A stretch of DNA of 64,000 bases from Cupriavidus necator (GCF_013141915.1 NZ_SROX01000004.1:62001-126000), one strand, 5' to 3'; counted from the first letter of the stretch, positions 43,863 through 55,756 are shown. The notes: generated from the sequence alone by a model not told the origin. A program made the numbers and translations.

Positions 43863-45113
43863 TCAGCCCGGCCGCTTCATCTGGCAGGAGGTGGGCTGCG
43901 CCGACACGTACTGGTCCATCAGCGCATTGGTCTTCCAGCCGTAGCCAGTGTTCTCCTGGTCGTACTTGATTTCCTTGCCGTCGACCTTGGTCCAGGTGGC
44001 GACCACCAGCGGCTGCTGCGCCTGGTGGTCGGTATTGCGCATCTCGACCGTGCCGTTCATGCTGTCGACCTTGATGCCTTCGAGCGCCTTGGCCACCTTG
44101 ACCGGGTCGGTCGAGTTGGCGTCCTTCATCGCCTTGCTGAGCATGGCTATGCCGGTGTACGAGGCCATCACGTAGAAGTCGTCGTTGTACTTCTTCTTGT
44201 AGCCTTCGATGATGTCGGCGCCGCGGAAGCCCTTGTTGTTGGGGTTGTAGTAGCCCACGTACTTGACGTGCTCAGCCCCCGCCGCGCCCATCGCGGTCGG
44301 CACGCCGGTGGTGCCGGCGTAGTAGGTGTAGTAGTTGGTGGTGAGCCCGGCGTCCTTGCCCGCCTTGATCAGCAGCGCGAGGTCGCTGCCCCAGTTGCCG
44401 GTGATCACGGTGTCGGCGCCGGAGGCCTTGATCTTGGCCGCGTACGGCGCGAAGTCCTTGACCTGCGCCAGCGGATGCAGGTCTTCGCCGACAATCTGGA
44501 TGTCGGGGCGCTTGCGCTTCAGGTAGTCCTTGGCGGCGCGCGCCACCTGGTGGCCGAACGAGTAGTTCTGGTTGATCAGGTAGACCTTCTTGACGTTCGG
44601 ATCCTTGGCCAGGAAGGTGGTCAGCGCCTCCATCTTCATGTCCGAATTGGCGTCCAGGCGGAAATGCCAGAAGTTGCACTTGGCATTGGTCATGTCCGGA
44701 TCCACCGCGGCGTAGTTCAGGTAGACGATCTCCTTGCCCGGGTTGCGCTCGTTGTGCTTGGCCACCGCATCCTGCAGCGCCATCCCGACCGACGAGCCGT
44801 TGCCCTGCACGATGTAGCGGATGCCCTGGTCCGCCACCTGCTTGAGGATAGTCAGGCTTTCCTGCGGCGACAGCTTGTTGTCGAAGCCCACCACCTCGAA
44901 CTTGTGCGAACCGGCCCAGCCTTTCTGGTTGGCGACATCGGCCACGTACTGCCAGCTCTTGAGCTGGTTCTGGCCAACCGGGGCCATCAGGCCCGAGAGC
45001 GGATCGATAAAGGCGATCTTCACCGTATCCGCGAGTGCGGACCCCGAAACCAGCGCAGAACCCAGTGCGGCAAACATGGCCACACCGGCCACCAGCGGAC
45101 GCATTTTGGTCAT
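43863..45113 (-). CDS. livK: ABC transporter substrate-binding protein, LivK/Peripla_BP_6 family
   Basis: A 416-residue periplasmic protein with a signal peptide (MTKMRPLVAGVAMFAALGSALVSGSALA) and a type I binding fold: VKIAFIDPLSGLMAPVGQNQLKSWQYVAD, YIVQGNGSSVGMAL, LINQNYSFGHQVARAAKDYL and ITGNWGSDLALLIKAGKDAGL. Given the neighbouring CoA ligase, the ligand may be a carboxylic acid rather than an amino acid. It lies 211 nt upstream of livH and 143 nt after the ligase gene. Confidence 0.9.
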   Translation of the reverse strand: MTKMRPLVAGVAMFAALGSALVSGSALADTVKIAFIDPLSGLMAPVGQNQLKSWQYVADVANQKGWAGSHKFEVVGFDNKLSPQESLTILKQVADQGIRYIVQGNGSSVGMALQDAVAKHNERNPGKEIVYLNYAAVDPDMTNAKCNFWHFRLDANSDMKMEALTTFLAKDPNVKKVYLINQNYSFGHQVARAAKDYLKRKRPDIQIVGEDLHPLAQVKDFAPYAAKIKASGADTVITGNWGSDLALLIKAGKDAGLTTNYYTYYAGTTGVPTAMGAAGAEHVKYVGYYNPNNKGFRGADIIEGYKKKYNDDFYVMASYTGIAMLSKAMKDANSTDPVKVAKALEGIKVDSMNGTVEMRNTDHQAQQPLVVATWTKVDGKEIKYDQENTGYGWKTNALMDQYVSAQPTSCQMKRPG

Positions 45114-45256
45114 ACCTGTCTCCTTCACTCTTGTCGTTGGCTTGTCGATGTCGTCGATGCGGCCCGCCGCGTGGCGCCCTCCTGTTCGCGCCGCGCGGCC
45201 AGCCCCCGCAACCGCCGTGCCGCAAGCTGGCATGGCGGCCCGGACGCTGGCCGGCC

Positions 45257-46882
45257 TCAGGCGGTCGGCAGCTTGTAGTCCTTGAACTGCTCGCGCAGGC
45301 GCAGCTTTTGCATCTTGCCGGTCGCGGTCAGCGGAATCTCGGTGACAAAGGCCACGTCGTCCGGGATCCACCACTTGGCGACCTTGCCTTCGAAGAACTG
45401 GAGCAGTTCCTCGCGCGTGACCTCGGCGCCGGGCTTCTTCACCACCACCAGCAGCGGGCGCTCGTCCCACTTGGGGTGGTAGGCGGAGATGCAGGCCGCC
45501 ATATGCACGGCGGGATGCGCCGCGGCAACATTCTCGATATCGATCGATGAAATCCATTCGCCGCCGGACTTGATCACGTCCTTGCTGCGGTCGGTGATCT
45601 GCATGAAGCCGTCGGCATCGATGGTGGCCACGTCGCCGGTGGGGAACCAGCCGTCGACCAGCGGGCTGGCGTCATTGCGGAAATAGCGGTCGATGATCCA
45701 CGGCCCGCGCACCAGCAGGTCGCCAAAGGCCTTGCCGTCCCACGGCAGTTCCTTGCCCTCGCCGTCGACGATCTTCATGTCGACGCCGTAGATCACGCGG
45801 CCCTGCTTTTCCTGGATCTTGTGGCGCTCGGCATCGGACAGGTCCTGGTGCTTGGCCAGCAGCTTGCACGAAGTGCCCAGCGGCGACATCTCGGTCATGC
45901 CCCAGGCGTGGATCACCTCGACGTCCAGCGCCTCGAGCGCGCGGATCATCGCCGGCGGCGCCGCCGAGCCGCCGATCACGGTGCGGCGGAAGGTGGAGAA
46001 CTTCAGCTGGTTCGCCTGCACATGCTGCAGCAGGCCCAGCCACACCGTCGGCACGCCGGCGGAGAAGGTCACCTTCTCCTGCTCGAACAGCGCATAGAGC
46101 GAGGCACCGTCCAGCTTGGGCCCCGGCAGCACCAGCTTGGCGCCGACCAGCGGCACCGAATACGGCAGGCCCCAGGCATTGACGTGGAACATCGGCACCA
46201 CCGGCAGGATCACGTCGCTGGCGGAGCAGCCCAGCGCATCCGGCATCGCCGATGCATACGAGTGCAGCACGGTGGAGCGGTGCGAATACAGCGCGCCTTT
46301 CGGGTTGCCGGTGGTGCCCGAGGTGTAGCACAGGCTCGACGCCAGGTTCTCGTCGAACTGGGGCCATTCGTAGTTGCCGTCCTGGGCCTCGATCAGTTCC
46401 TCGTAGCACAGCAGCGGCACCTTGGATTCGGCCGGCATGTGGGCGCGGTCGGTCATCGCCACCCAGCCCTTGACGCCAGGGCAATGCGGCGCGACGCCCT
46501 CCACCAGCGGCAGGAAGGTCAGGTCGAAGAAGATATAGCCGTCTTCCGCGTGGCTGACGATATAGGCAATCTGCTCGGGGAACAGGCGCGGGTTGATGGT
46601 ATGGCAGACGGCGCCCATGCCGGACACGCCGTAGTAGATCTCCAGGTGGCGGTAGCCGTTCCAGGCCAGCGTACCGACGCGCTCGCCCTGCTTTACGCCG
46701 AGCGCGCCCAGCGCCTGCGCCAGCTTGCGGGCGCGCAGTTCGCAATCGCGGTACGTATAGCGATGCAGGTCGCCCTCGGTGCGCCGGGAGACGATCTCGG
46801 TGCTGCCGTAATAACGCGCGGCGTGCTTGATGATGGAGGAAATGAGCAGCGGTGCGCTCATCATTTGACCCATCAATGCCAT
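45257..46882 (-). CDS. AMP-binding acyl-CoA synthetase (medium-chain/3-methylthiopropionyl-CoA ligase-like)
   Basis: A 541-residue adenylate-forming ligase. P-loop [67 protein letters not shown], and the C-terminal catalytic Lys in [17 protein letters not shown]. It converts a fatty or similar carboxylic acid to its CoA ester with ATP. The ATG at 46882 follows GGAGGCAGGTTC. It is first in a leftward operon with livKHMGF, and TetR-type sites lie about 40-75 nt upstream, linking it to the beta-oxidation genes. Confidence 0.92.
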   Translation of the reverse strand: MALMGQMMSAPLLISSIIKHAARYYGSTEIVSRRTEGDLHRYTYRDCELRARKLAQALGALGVKQGERVGTLAWNGYRHLEIYYGVSGMGAVCHTINPRLFPEQIAYIVSHAEDGYIFFDLTFLPLVEGVAPHCPGVKGWVAMTDRAHMPAESKVPLLCYEELIEAQDGNYEWPQFDENLASSLCYTSGTTGNPKGALYSHRSTVLHSYASAMPDALGCSASDVILPVVPMFHVNAWGLPYSVPLVGAKLVLPGPKLDGASLYALFEQEKVTFSAGVPTVWLGLLQHVQANQLKFSTFRRTVIGGSAAPPAMIRALEALDVEVIHAWGMTEMSPLGTSCKLLAKHQDLSDAERHKIQEKQGRVIYGVDMKIVDGEGKELPWDGKAFGDLLVRGPWIIDRYFRNDASPLVDGWFPTGDVATIDADGFMQITDRSKDVIKSGGEWISSIDIENVAAAHPAVHMAACISAYHPKWDERPLLVVVKKPGAEVTREELLQFFEGKVAKWWIPDDVAFVTEIPLTATGKMQKLRLREQFKDYKLPTA

Positions 46883-47310
46883 GAACCTGCCTCCTGAATT
46901 CTTGGGTGTTTCCACCGAAAAACGAACAACCGTACTATTTTTGGACGGTCGTTCGCATGTATGGCATCGGCATCGGCGCCGATCCGGTCGAGCACTGCCG
47001 TACTGTCGTCGCGTTGCTGTCGTCGGGGCCGCAATTCTGCGGGAATCCATGCACCGGATTCATGGGCTCAGTGAAGGCGGGAAATAACCTTGCGGTGCAT
47101 GGCGGCATGTCGCGCCGGGTGCGGTGACGTGCCGTTGAGGACGTACAATACTGCGTGGCATGTTGCACCTCAACATGTCGTTTTCCCTAGCCACCATCGC
47201 ATTTTCGTGCCTTCTGCAGCCCGCGCCGCACCGCCTTAGACGCGTGCCGCGGCACCCCGCCAAGCGCACCGAAAGCGCACTGCCACCTGACGCCCGAGCG
47301 CCCCTACGCG
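46883..47310. other. Divergent intergenic region, acyl-CoA synthetase versus selO
   Basis: No gene is supported in these 428 nt. The operator pair at 46923-46955 lies near the synthetase start; the remainder, toward selO, includes a -10-like TACAAT at 47144-47149 without a convincing -35. Confidence 0.55.
46923..46955. promoter_or_regulatory. TetR-type operator pair (site 3)
   Basis: CGAACAACCGT (46923-46933) and ACGGTCGTTCG (46945-46955) are inverted 11-bp arms with one mismatch, centred on AT-rich CTATTTTT. Each arm matches the motif at sites 1 and 2. It lies 41 nt upstream of the acyl-CoA synthetase start codon, a position suited to repression. Confidence 0.6.
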
Positions 47311-48876
47311 ATGACAGATACGCCCCAGCCGCACGCTCCCGAATCCGCCGCCGCGCCGGCGACGCTGCCCCTGCCTTTCCCCACCGCGCCCGGCTTTGCC
47401 GACCTGGGCTCGCATTTCTTCACACGCCTGCGTCCCACGCCCCTGCCATCGCCCTATCTGGTGAGCGTGGCGCCGGGAGCCGCAGCGCTGCTCGGTTGGG
47501 ACGCCAGCATCGGCGGCCAGCAAGACTTCATCGAGACCTTCATCGGCAACCAGGTGCCGGCCTGGGCCGATCCGCTGGCGACGGTTTATTCCGGCCACCA
47601 GTTCGGGGTCTGGGCCGGCCAGCTCGGCGACGGCCGCGCCATCCGCCTGGCCCAGGCCGAGACCGCCACCGGCCCCTGGGAAATCCAGCTCAAGGGCGCG
47701 GGCCTGACGCCGTATTCGCGCATGGCCGACGGGCGCGCGGTGCTGCGCTCGTCGATCCGTGAGTACCTGTGCTCCGAGGCCATGGCCGCGCTCGGCGTGC
47801 CGACCACGCGCGCGCTGTCGATCATGGGTTCGGACGCGCCGGTGCGGCGCGAGACCATCGAGACCGCCGCGGTCGTGACCCGGCTGTCGCCGACCTTTAT
47901 CCGCTTCGGGCACTTCGAGCATTTCGCCGCGCACGACGACGTGGCCGCGCTGCGCAAGCTGGCGGACTTCGTCATCGACAATTTCATGCCCACCTGCCGC
48001 GACGACGCGCAGCCCTACCAGGCGCTGCTGCGCGAGGTCTCGCTGCGCACCGCCGACCTGATCGCGCACTGGCAGGCGGTGGGCTTCTGCCACGGCGTGA
48101 TGAACACCGACAATATGTCGATCCTCGGCCTGACCATCGACTACGGCCCGTTCGGCTTTCTCGATGCGTTCGACGCCAACCATATCTGCAACCACTCCGA
48201 CACCCAGGGCCGCTATGCGTACAGCCAGCAGCCGCAAGTGGCGTTCTGGAACCTGCACTGCCTGGCGCAGGCGCTGCTGCCGCTGTGGCTGGCGCCGCAG
48301 GATGCCGACCGCGAAGGCGCGCGCGACGCCGCCGTCGAGGCCGCGCGCGCCGCGCTGGATCCGTTCCGCGACCGCTACGCCGCGGCCTTCTTCCGCCACT
48401 ACCGCGCCAAGCTGGGCCTGCGCCCGCCCGCCGGCGGCGACGACAAGTCCGACGAGCCGCTGCTGACCGGCCTGTTCCAGCTGCTGCACGGCCAGCGCGT
48501 CGACTACACCCTGTTCTGGCGCAAGCTGTGCCGCGTGTCTTCCACCGACGCCTCGCGCGACGGGCCGGTGCGGGACCTGTTCCTGGACCGCGCCGCGTTC
48601 GACGCGTGGGCGGCGGACTACCGTGCGAGGCTGCGCGCCGAGTCATCGCACGACGCCGCCCGCGAACTGGAAATGCTCGCGGTCAACCCCAAATACGTGC
48701 TGCGCAACCACCTGGCCGAGACCGCCATCCGCCATGCCCGCGACAAGGACTTCAGCGAAGTGGACCGGTTGCTGGCGGTGTTGTCGCGCCCGTTCGACGA
48801 GCAGCCGGAGGCCGAGCACTATGCGGCGCTGCCGCCGGACTGGGCTGCGGGGCTGGAAGTCAGCTGCTCGTCGTGA
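47311..48876 (+). CDS. selO: SelO/YdiU family protein adenylyltransferase
   Basis: A 521-residue pseudokinase-fold enzyme that transfers AMP to protein Ser/Thr/Tyr. Nucleotide-binding region [43 protein letters not shown] and the metal-binding [25 protein letters not shown] (Asn and Asp) are intact. The C-terminus SCSS carries Cys where eukaryotic SelO has selenocysteine. It is followed by msrB, in keeping with the known role of SelO in redox homeostasis. Confidence 0.93.
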   Translation: MTDTPQPHAPESAAAPATLPLPFPTAPGFADLGSHFFTRLRPTPLPSPYLVSVAPGAAALLGWDASIGGQQDFIETFIGNQVPAWADPLATVYSGHQFGVWAGQLGDGRAIRLAQAETATGPWEIQLKGAGLTPYSRMADGRAVLRSSIREYLCSEAMAALGVPTTRALSIMGSDAPVRRETIETAAVVTRLSPTFIRFGHFEHFAAHDDVAALRKLADFVIDNFMPTCRDDAQPYQALLREVSLRTADLIAHWQAVGFCHGVMNTDNMSILGLTIDYGPFGFLDAFDANHICNHSDTQGRYAYSQQPQVAFWNLHCLAQALLPLWLAPQDADREGARDAAVEAARAALDPFRDRYAAAFFRHYRAKLGLRPPAGGDDKSDEPLLTGLFQLLHGQRVDYTLFWRKLCRVSSTDASRDGPVRDLFLDRAAFDAWAADYRARLRAESSHDAARELEMLAVNPKYVLRNHLAETAIRHARDKDFSEVDRLLAVLSRPFDEQPEAEHYAALPPDWAAGLEVSCSS

Positions 48877-48999
48877 CGGGCGATGTAATGCGTGCCTGCA
48901 AGCTGGCGCGGGCCGGTGTAAGGTTCGCGCATCGCCGGCGACCAACGTGGATGAACGCCTGACCGGCAACCGACTCCAAGCAACTCCGCGAGGACAACC

Positions 49000-49455
49000 A
49001 TGACCACCACCAAGACCGACGCCGAGTGGCGTGCCCAACTCTCCGACATCGAATACCGCGTGACCCGCGAGGCCGCCACCGAACGCCCCTTCACCGGGCG
49101 CTACTGGGACCATTGGGACAACGGCATCTACCATTGCGTGGGCTGCGGCACGCCGCTGTTCGAATCGGCCACCAAGTTCGACGCCGGCTGCGGCTGGCCC
49201 AGCTATTTCCGCCCGATCAACGGCGAGGTGATCGCCGAGCATGTCGACCACAGCCACGGCATGACTCGGGTCGAAGTCCGCTGCAAGGAATGCGGCAGCC
49301 ACCTGGGCCACGTGTTCGAGGATGGCCCGGCACCGACCGGCCTGCGCTATTGCATCAACTCGGCTGCGCTAAAATTCGACGACCGTGACCCGGCGCAGCG
49401 TGCGGCGGATGATGCCCACGCTGCCGAAGCGCCCAAGCGCGACCCGCAGCCCTGA
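49000..49455 (+). CDS. msrB: Peptide-methionine (R)-S-oxide reductase
   Basis: A 151-residue zinc-containing MsrB. Zinc cysteines CVGC and [24 protein letters not shown] and the catalytic Cys in [12 protein letters not shown]. It reduces methionine-R-sulfoxide in proteins. GCGAGGACAACC precedes the ATG at 49000. It may be cotranscribed with selO (123 nt upstream) and yciB (45 nt downstream). Confidence 0.95.
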   Translation: MTTTKTDAEWRAQLSDIEYRVTREAATERPFTGRYWDHWDNGIYHCVGCGTPLFESATKFDAGCGWPSYFRPINGEVIAEHVDHSHGMTRVEVRCKECGSHLGHVFEDGPAPTGLRYCINSAALKFDDRDPAQRAADDAHAAEAPKRDPQP

Positions 49456-49500
49456 AGCCCGAATGGCCCGGCCAAGACGCCGGACACAACCTGGACCCGC

Positions 49501-50040
49501 ATGAAATTCCTGTTCGACCTGTTCCCGGTCATCCTGTTTTTTGCCGCATTCAAGCTGGCCGACATCTATACCGCCACCGCCGTGGCCATTGGCGCCACGG
49601 TGCTGCAGATCGGCTGGGTCTGGTTCCGCCACCGCAAGGTCGAGCCGATGCAGTGGGTCAGCCTGCTGATCATCGGGGTCTTCGGCGGCGCCACGCTGGT
49701 GCTGCACAACGAGACCTTCATCAAGTGGAAGCCGACCGTGCTGTACTGGCTGTTCGCGGCCGCACTGCTGGGTTCGGTGCTGGTCTGGCGCAAGAACCTG
49801 ATCCGCGCCATGATGGAAAAGCAGGTCACCCTGCCGGACCCGGTGTGGGCGCGGCTGAATCTCGCCTGGGCCGGCTTCTTCGCCGCCATGGGCGTGCTCA
49901 ACCTGTACGTGGCCTACCAGTTCTCGACCGAGGCCTGGGTCAACTTCAAGCTGTTCGGCAGCATGGGGCTGATGCTGGTCTTTATCGTCGCGCAGAGCGT
50001 CTGGCTGTCGCGCCACATGCCCGAGAACAGCCAGGACTGA
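49501..50040 (+). CDS. yciB: Inner-membrane spanning protein YciB (septation protein A)
   Basis: A 179-residue integral membrane protein with about five transmembrane segments, starting [26 protein letters not shown], the family signature. Conserved [25 protein letters not shown] and [16 protein letters not shown] follow. YciB-type proteins take part in cell-envelope integrity and septation. In Burkholderiales it normally precedes bolA and ppiC, as here. Confidence 0.92.
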   Translation: MKFLFDLFPVILFFAAFKLADIYTATAVAIGATVLQIGWVWFRHRKVEPMQWVSLLIIGVFGGATLVLHNETFIKWKPTVLYWLFAAALLGSVLVWRKNLIRAMMEKQVTLPDPVWARLNLAWAGFFAAMGVLNLYVAYQFSTEAWVNFKLFGSMGLMLVFIVAQSVWLSRHMPENSQD

Positions 50041-50089
50041 CGGCGCCGCCTATCTCCTCCCCGCAATCCAGAACCGAAGGAAACCATTG

Positions 50090-50416
50090 ATGGCAGCCGA
50101 TCCCGCCACGATCGAGACGATGCTGCGCGCAGCGCTCGCCCCCAGCCACCTGGCCGTGCGCGACGACAGCGCGCTGCATGCCGGACATGCCGGCGCCGCC
50201 TCTGGCGGCGGACATTACGACGTGACAATCGTCAGCGAGCGCTTTGCGGGTCACAACCGGGTTGCCCGACACCGCATGGTGTATGATGCGCTGCGCGGTC
50301 TGTTCCCCGCGCAGATCCACGCACTTGCCGTGACTGCGTTCACCGACCAGGAGTACCGGTCCCGCGCACAATCCCTCGCACCTTCACGCGATTCCTCCAG
50401 CAACTCTCAGACCTGA
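50090..50416 (+). CDS. bolA: BolA family protein
   Basis: A 108-residue protein with the BolA fold: HYDVTIVSERFAGHNRVARHRMVYDALRGLF, including the conserved His used in Fe-S cluster sharing with monothiol glutaredoxins, and IHALAVTAFT. A TTG one codon upstream is in frame, but the ATG at 50090 with GAAGGAAACC is the better start. The C-terminal Ser-rich tail is not conserved. It ends 4 nt before ppiC. Confidence 0.88.
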   Translation: MAADPATIETMLRAALAPSHLAVRDDSALHAGHAGAASGGGHYDVTIVSERFAGHNRVARHRMVYDALRGLFPAQIHALAVTAFTDQEYRSRAQSLAPSRDSSSNSQT

Positions 50417-50420
50417 TTCC

Positions 50421-51215
50421 ATGAAGACCACCGTCCTCTCGTTCAGCCTGGCGGCTGTGCTTGCTGCCGGCAGCCTGCCGGCCATCGCCCAGAATGCCGC
50501 CGTCGTGAATGGCAAGGCCATTCCGTCGGCAAAGCTGGACAAGTTGATCGCCGGCACCGGCCAGCCCGACAGCCCGGAGCTGCGCACGCGCGCCCGCAAC
50601 ATGCTGATCGACCGCGAACTGCTCGCGCAGGAAGCCAACAAGCGCGGCCTGACCCAGCGCGACGACGTGCAGGAGCAACTGGAACAGGCGCGCCTGAACG
50701 TGCTGGCCGGCGCGGTGTTCGAAGACTACGTCAAGACCCACGGCGCCAGCGACGCCGAGCTGCGCAAGCAATACGACAAGATCAAGTCGCAGTTCGGCAA
50801 CGGCAAGGAATACCATGCCCGCCATATCCTGGTGGAGAAGGAAGCCGACGCCAAGGCCATCATCGCCAAGATCAAGGGCGGCGCCAAGTTCGAGGAGATC
50901 GCCAAGACCTCGTCCAAGGATCCAGGATCGGGCGCCAACGGCGGCGACCTGGACTGGGCCAACAGCAGCAGCTACGTGCCTGAGTTCTCGGCCGCCATGA
51001 CCAGCCTGAAGAAGGGCCAGATGACCGACACCCCGGTCAAGACCCAGTTCGGCTGGCACATCATCGAGCTGGTCGACGTGCGCGACGCCAAGATCCCGTC
51101 GTTCGAAGAGGTCAAGCCGCAGCTGACGCAGATGCTGATGGGCGACCAGAACTGGCAGCGCGAGCAGTTCCAGGCCATGATGAAGTCGCTGAAGGACAAG
51201 GCCAAAGTCCAGTAA
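50421..51215 (+). CDS. Periplasmic parvulin-type peptidyl-prolyl isomerase
   Basis: A 264-residue SurA/PrsA-like chaperone. Signal peptide MKTTVLSFSLAAVLAAGSLPAIAQ, an N-terminal helical SurA_N-like part (IDRELLAQEANKRGLTQRDDVQEQLEQARLNVLA), then a rotamase domain (EYHARHILVEKEADAKAIIAKIKGGAKFEEIAKTSSKDPGSGANGGDLDW, ..., GWHIIEL). It helps fold outer-membrane or periplasmic proteins. The gene follows bolA at 4 nt. Confidence 0.92.
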   Translation: MKTTVLSFSLAAVLAAGSLPAIAQNAAVVNGKAIPSAKLDKLIAGTGQPDSPELRTRARNMLIDRELLAQEANKRGLTQRDDVQEQLEQARLNVLAGAVFEDYVKTHGASDAELRKQYDKIKSQFGNGKEYHARHILVEKEADAKAIIAKIKGGAKFEEIAKTSSKDPGSGANGGDLDWANSSSYVPEFSAAMTSLKKGQMTDTPVKTQFGWHIIELVDVRDAKIPSFEEVKPQLTQMLMGDQNWQREQFQAMMKSLKDKAKVQ

Positions 51216-51709
51216 GCCGCGGGCCGGCCGCCCCCGCCGGTCCTGCAGCCATCAAGGATGCAGCGCGTGCAGACGACCGGCCGCTACTGGCAACTGTGGC
51301 ATCTCTCGTCCCGGGGCCTGTGCTATTGCGCACTGGCCTGGGCCACCCTGGACGGCGCCGCCCCCGGCTGGCGCCGGCTCCATCCCCACCTCCCCTTGCG
51401 GGACCGGTATTCCCCTGAAAAGACTTTGCATGCCGTGGTGGCCTATCAATTGGCCAGCGGCGCGCGCGCGCCTGCGCGCGGCCATGCGGGCGCGCGGATG
51501 CTGACGTATGCGTGTGTGGCGTGGAGTTCGCGGCCGCGGGGGATGGCTGCAGCCTGACGCTGGCTTTCGAGCCAGAGGAATGCATATCGGGGTGGAGGGT
51601 CTGAGGGTGGGCGTATCGACGAAGTCACGGCCGTTGCAGGCCGCGGCTCGCCCTCCCGTACGCAAGCAGCGAACAAACCCTCAGCCGTTCGCGGCCTTGG
51701 CGCTAGACC
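51216..51709. other. Gap between convergent ppiC-type and purL genes
   Basis: No gene is supported in these 494 nt. A 99-codon frame at 51258-51557 (plus) is open but has no suitably spaced ribosome site and no recognisable domain. A small hairpin CTGGCT-TTCG-AGCCAG at 51560-51575 could terminate either gene. Confidence 0.5.
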
Positions 51710-54700
51710 TCACCCCACCCACTTGCGCGCATTGCGGAACATCCGCATCCACGGGCTGCCACCATCGGCAACCTGCTTCCACGCGTCCGGTGCCCAGCTC
51801 ATGGTCGCGGCACGGAACACGCGCTCCGGGTGCGGCATCAGCACGGTGAAGCGGCCGTCGACGGTGGTCACCGAGGTGATGCCGTCGGGCGAGCCGTTCG
51901 GGTTGAGCGGATAGGCCTGCGTAACCGCGCCGTAGTTGTCCACAAAGCGCAGCGCCACATGGGCCTGGTCGATATTGCCCTGCTGCGAGAAATCGGCAAA
52001 CCCTTCGCCGTGGGCGACCACGATGGGGATGCGGCTGCCTTCCATGCCGGCGAAGAAGATCGACGGCGACGACTGCACCTCGACCGTGACATAGCGCGCT
52101 TCGTACTGCTCCGACTGGTTGCGCGTGAACTTCGGCCAGGCGCCCGCGCCCGGGATGATCGGGGCCAGGTTGCTCATCATCTGGCAGCCGTTGCACACGC
52201 CCAGCGCGAAGGTGTCCTGGCGGTTGAAGAACGCCGCGAACTGCTCGGCCATCTGCGCGTTGAACAGGATGGTCTTGGCCCAGCCCTCGCCCGCGCCCAG
52301 CACGTCGCCGTAGCTGAAACCGCCGCAGGCGACGAAGCCCTGGAAGTCGGCCAGGCTGGCGCGGCCCGAGATCAGGTCGCTCATGTGCACGTCGTGCGTG
52401 TCGAAGCCGGCGCGGTCCATGCTGTACGCCATCTCGATCTGCGAGTTGACGCCCTGCTCGCGCAGGATCGCCACGCGCGGACGGGCGCCGGTGGCAATGA
52501 ACGGCGCGGCGATGTCCTCCGCCGGATCGAAGGTCAGCACCGGGCTGATGCCAGGATCGGCAGCATCCAGCAAACGGTCGTACTCGCTGTCGGCGCACGC
52601 CGGGTTGTCGCGCAGGCGCGCGATGCGCCAGCTGACCTCGCTCCAGTTGCGCTGCAGGTCCGTACGCGATGCGCCGAAAACCTTCTTGGCGTCACGGTAG
52701 ATCTCGACCTGGTCAGTGGTATTGGGCTTGCCGACCACATGGCTGCAGGCCGACAGGCCGGCTTCGCGCAGCACCGCGAACACGGCGTCGCGGTCTTCCA
52801 TGCGCACCTGCACCACCGCGCCCAGTTCTTCCGAGAACAGCGCGCGCAGGGTCTGGTCGTTGCGGCGCTCGGCGATCTGCTGCGCCCAGTTCTTGGCGTC
52901 GCCGTAGTCCTGCTCGTGCTGCGGATCGAGCGCCAGCATGTCGACGTTGAGCGAGATGCCGCAATGGCCGGCAAAGGCCATTTCCGCCAGCGCCGCCATG
53001 AAGCCGCCGTCGGAGCGGTCGTGATAGGCCAGCAGCTTGCCCTCGCGGTTCAGGCGCTGGATCACGTTGAAGAAGTTCTTCAGGTCTTCGGCATTGTCGA
53101 CGTCCGGCGCGCGGTCGCCCACCTGCTGCGTCACCTGCGCCAGGATGCTGCCAGCCATGCGGTTCTTGCCGCGGCCCAGGTCAACGGCGATCAGCACGGT
53201 GTCGCCGGCATCGGTGCGCAGCTGCGGCGTCAGCGTGCGGTTGACGTCGTCCACCGCGGCAAAGGCCGAGATGATCAGCGACACCGGCGCGACCACTTCC
53301 TTGTCGACGCCGTTGTCCTGCCACTTGGTGCGCATCGACAGCGAATCCTTGCCGACCGGGATGCTGATGCCCAGGGCCGGGCACAACTCCATGCCGACCG
53401 CGTGCACGGTGTCGTACAGCTTCGCGTCCTCGCCTTCGACGCCGCAGGCCGCCATCCAGTTGGCCGACAGCTTGACCTTGCCCAGGTCCTTGACCGGTGC
53501 GGCGGCCAGGTTGGTCAGCGCCTCGCCGATCGCCATGCGGCCCGAGGCCGGTGCGTCGATCACGGCCAGCGGGGTGCGCTCGCCCATGGTCATGGCCTCG
53601 CCGGCCTTGCCCTGGTAGTCCAGCGTGGTCACGGCCACGTCGGCCACCGGCACCTGCCACGGGCCCACCATCTGGTCGCGCGCGTTCATGCCGCCCACGG
53701 TGCGGTCGCCGATGCTGATCAGGAACGACTTGCTGGCCACGGTCGGGTGGCGCAGCACGTCGCGCACCGCCTGCTCCAGGCTGATGCCGGTCACGTCCAC
53801 GGCCGGCAGCGGCTGCTCGATACGCTTGACGTCGCGGTGCATGCGCGGCGGCTTGCCCAGCAGCACGTCCATCGGCATGTTGACGGGGTAGTGCTCCTTG
53901 AGCGCGGCGTCGACACTGGCGTCGACCAGCTGCAGCTGCTTTTCCTCGGTGGCGATGCCAACCACGGCGAACGGCGAACGCTCGCGCTCGCACATCGCCT
54001 GGAACTGAGGGAAGCTGTCGGGCGCGATCGCCAGCACATAGCGCTCCTGCGACTCGTTGCACCAGATCTCGGCCGGCGACAGGCCGGATTCTTCCAGGTG
54101 CACCTGGCGCAGGTCGAAGCGCGCGCCGCGGCCGGCGCCGTCGACCAGTTCCGGGAAGGCGTTGGAGATACCGCCCGCGCCGACGTCGTGGATCGACAGG
54201 ATCGGGTTGGCGTCGCCCAGCTGCCAGCAGGCGTTGATCACTTCCTGCGCGCGGCGCTCCATTTCCGGATTGCCACGCTGGACCGAATCGAAGTCCAGGT
54301 CGGCGGTATTGGTGCCGGTTGCCATCGAGCTGGCGGCGCCGCCGCCCATGCCGATGCGCATGCCGGGGCCGCCCAGCTGGATCAGCAGCGTGCCGGCTGG
54401 CAGCGGGTTCTTGTGCGTATGCGCGGCGTCGATATTGCCGATGCCGCCGGCGATCATGATCGGCTTGTGGTAGCCGCGCACGGTGCCACCCACGTTCTGC
54501 TCGTAGACGCGGAAGTAGCCGCCCAGGTTGGCGCGGCCGAATTCATTGTTGAACGCGGCGCCGCCGAGCGGGCCGTCGATCATGATCTGCAGCGGCGAGG
54601 CGATGCGGTCCGGCTTGCCGGTCACGCCGGGCTTGTCGTCGGGGTTGCGGTGCGCCACCGGCTGGGCGGCATCGCGGTCGTTTTCCCAGGACTCGACGGC

Positions 54701-55756
54701 ATCCGGCAGCATCAGGTTGGACACCGTGAAACCGGTCAGGCCGGCCTTGGGCTTGGCGCCGCGGCCGGTCGCGCCTTCGTCGCGGATTTCACCGCCGGCG
54801 CCGGTGGAAGCGCCCGGGAACGGCGAGATCGCGGTCGGGTGGTTGTGCGTCTCGACCTTCATCAGCGTGTGCGTCAGCGCTTCATGGCGGCCGTACTTGT
54901 GGTCGTCGCCGCGCGGGAACCAGCGCTCGGCGACGTCGCCTTCCATCACCGCCGAGTTGTCCGAGTAGGCCACGATCGAGCCCTGCGGATTGAGCTGGTG
55001 CGTGTTGCGGATCATCGCGAACAGCGACTTGTCCTGCTGCACGCCGTCGATGGTCCAGGTGGCGTTGAAGATCTTGTGGCGGCAGTGCTCGCTGTTGGCC
55101 TGCGCGAACATCATCAGCTCGACGTCGGTCGGGTTGCGCTCCAGCTTGCAGTAGGCGTCGACCAGGTAGTCGATTTCGTCCTCGGACAGCGCCAGCCCCA
55201 TCTCGACGTTGGCGGCGGCCAGCGCGCTGCGGCCCGCGGCGATGTCGATGAAGCGCAGCGGCTTGGCCGGCAGTTCCTGGAACAGGCCGGCGGCATCGTC
55301 ACGCGAGGCGACCACGGTCTCGGTCATGCGATCGAACAGGTGCGCGGCGACGGCGGCGCGGGTGTCCGCGTCCAGCGCCTTGCGGCCGCGCAGCAGGCCC
55401 TTCTTGCAGACCACGGTGATCTCGATGCCGCGCTCGATGCGGTGAACATGGGTCAGGCCGCAGTTGTGCGCGATGTCGGTGGCCTTGCTGGCCCACGGCG
55501 AGATCGTGCCGAAGCGCGGGATCACCACGAAGCGGTCGCCCTCGGGCTGCTCGGCGAATGGTGCGCCATAGGTCAGCAGCGCCGCCACGCGCGACTGGTC
55601 GTCGGCCGACAGCGGCGTCTGCGCATCGACGAAATGCAGGAACTGGCCATGCACCGACTCAATATCGGCGTCGATTTGCCGGAGAGCGGAAAGCAGGCGT
55701 TGCTGACGGAAGGCGGAAAGCGCCAAAGCGCCGGGGAAGCACGAGAAATGCGCCAT
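51710..55756 (-). CDS. purL: Phosphoribosylformylglycinamidine synthase (single-chain)
   Basis: A 1348-residue large-type PurL that makes FGAM from FGAR, glutamine and ATP in purine synthesis. It contains an N-terminal PurS-like domain, a linker, two AIRS-like halves ([51 protein letters not shown]-like segments) and a C-terminal glutaminase with Cys in [13 protein letters not shown] and His/Glu in [10 protein letters not shown]. The ATG at 55756 begins MAHFSCFPG. Length is normal for the gamma/betaproteobacterial enzyme. Confidence 0.96.
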   Translation of the reverse strand: MAHFSCFPGALALSAFRQQRLLSALRQIDADIESVHGQFLHFVDAQTPLSADDQSRVAALLTYGAPFAEQPEGDRFVVIPRFGTISPWASKATDIAHNCGLTHVHRIERGIEITVVCKKGLLRGRKALDADTRAAVAAHLFDRMTETVVASRDDAAGLFQELPAKPLRFIDIAAGRSALAAANVEMGLALSEDEIDYLVDAYCKLERNPTDVELMMFAQANSEHCRHKIFNATWTIDGVQQDKSLFAMIRNTHQLNPQGSIVAYSDNSAVMEGDVAERWFPRGDDHKYGRHEALTHTLMKVETHNHPTAISPFPGASTGAGGEIRDEGATGRGAKPKAGLTGFTVSNLMLPDAVESWENDRDAAQPVAHRNPDDKPGVTGKPDRIASPLQIMIDGPLGGAAFNNEFGRANLGGYFRVYEQNVGGTVRGYHKPIMIAGGIGNIDAAHTHKNPLPAGTLLIQLGGPGMRIGMGGGAASSMATGTNTADLDFDSVQRGNPEMERRAQEVINACWQLGDANPILSIHDVGAGGISNAFPELVDGAGRGARFDLRQVHLEESGLSPAEIWCNESQERYVLAIAPDSFPQFQAMCERERSPFAVVGIATEEKQLQLVDASVDAALKEHYPVNMPMDVLLGKPPRMHRDVKRIEQPLPAVDVTGISLEQAVRDVLRHPTVASKSFLISIGDRTVGGMNARDQMVGPWQVPVADVAVTTLDYQGKAGEAMTMGERTPLAVIDAPASGRMAIGEALTNLAAAPVKDLGKVKLSANWMAACGVEGEDAKLYDTVHAVGMELCPALGISIPVGKDSLSMRTKWQDNGVDKEVVAPVSLIISAFAAVDDVNRTLTPQLRTDAGDTVLIAVDLGRGKNRMAGSILAQVTQQVGDRAPDVDNAEDLKNFFNVIQRLNREGKLLAYHDRSDGGFMAALAEMAFAGHCGISLNVDMLALDPQHEQDYGDAKNWAQQIAERRNDQTLRALFSEELGAVVQVRMEDRDAVFAVLREAGLSACSHVVGKPNTTDQVEIYRDAKKVFGASRTDLQRNWSEVSWRIARLRDNPACADSEYDRLLDAADPGISPVLTFDPAEDIAAPFIATGARPRVAILREQGVNSQIEMAYSMDRAGFDTHDVHMSDLISGRASLADFQGFVACGGFSYGDVLGAGEGWAKTILFNAQMAEQFAAFFNRQDTFALGVCNGCQMMSNLAPIIPGAGAWPKFTRNQSEQYEARYVTVEVQSSPSIFFAGMEGSRIPIVVAHGEGFADFSQQGNIDQAHVALRFVDNYGAVTQAYPLNPNGSPDGITSVTTVDGRFTVLMPHPERVFRAATMSWAPDAWKQVADGGSPWMRMFRNARKWVG

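Noticed and set aside
46906..47127. Possible 73-residue protein upstream of selO
   Set aside because: It runs through the operator pair at 46923-46955 and has no ribosome site or homology.
51258..51557. Possible 99-residue protein after the ppiC-type gene
   Set aside because: No suitably placed ribosome site, no known domain, and an ordinary open frame for GC-rich DNA.
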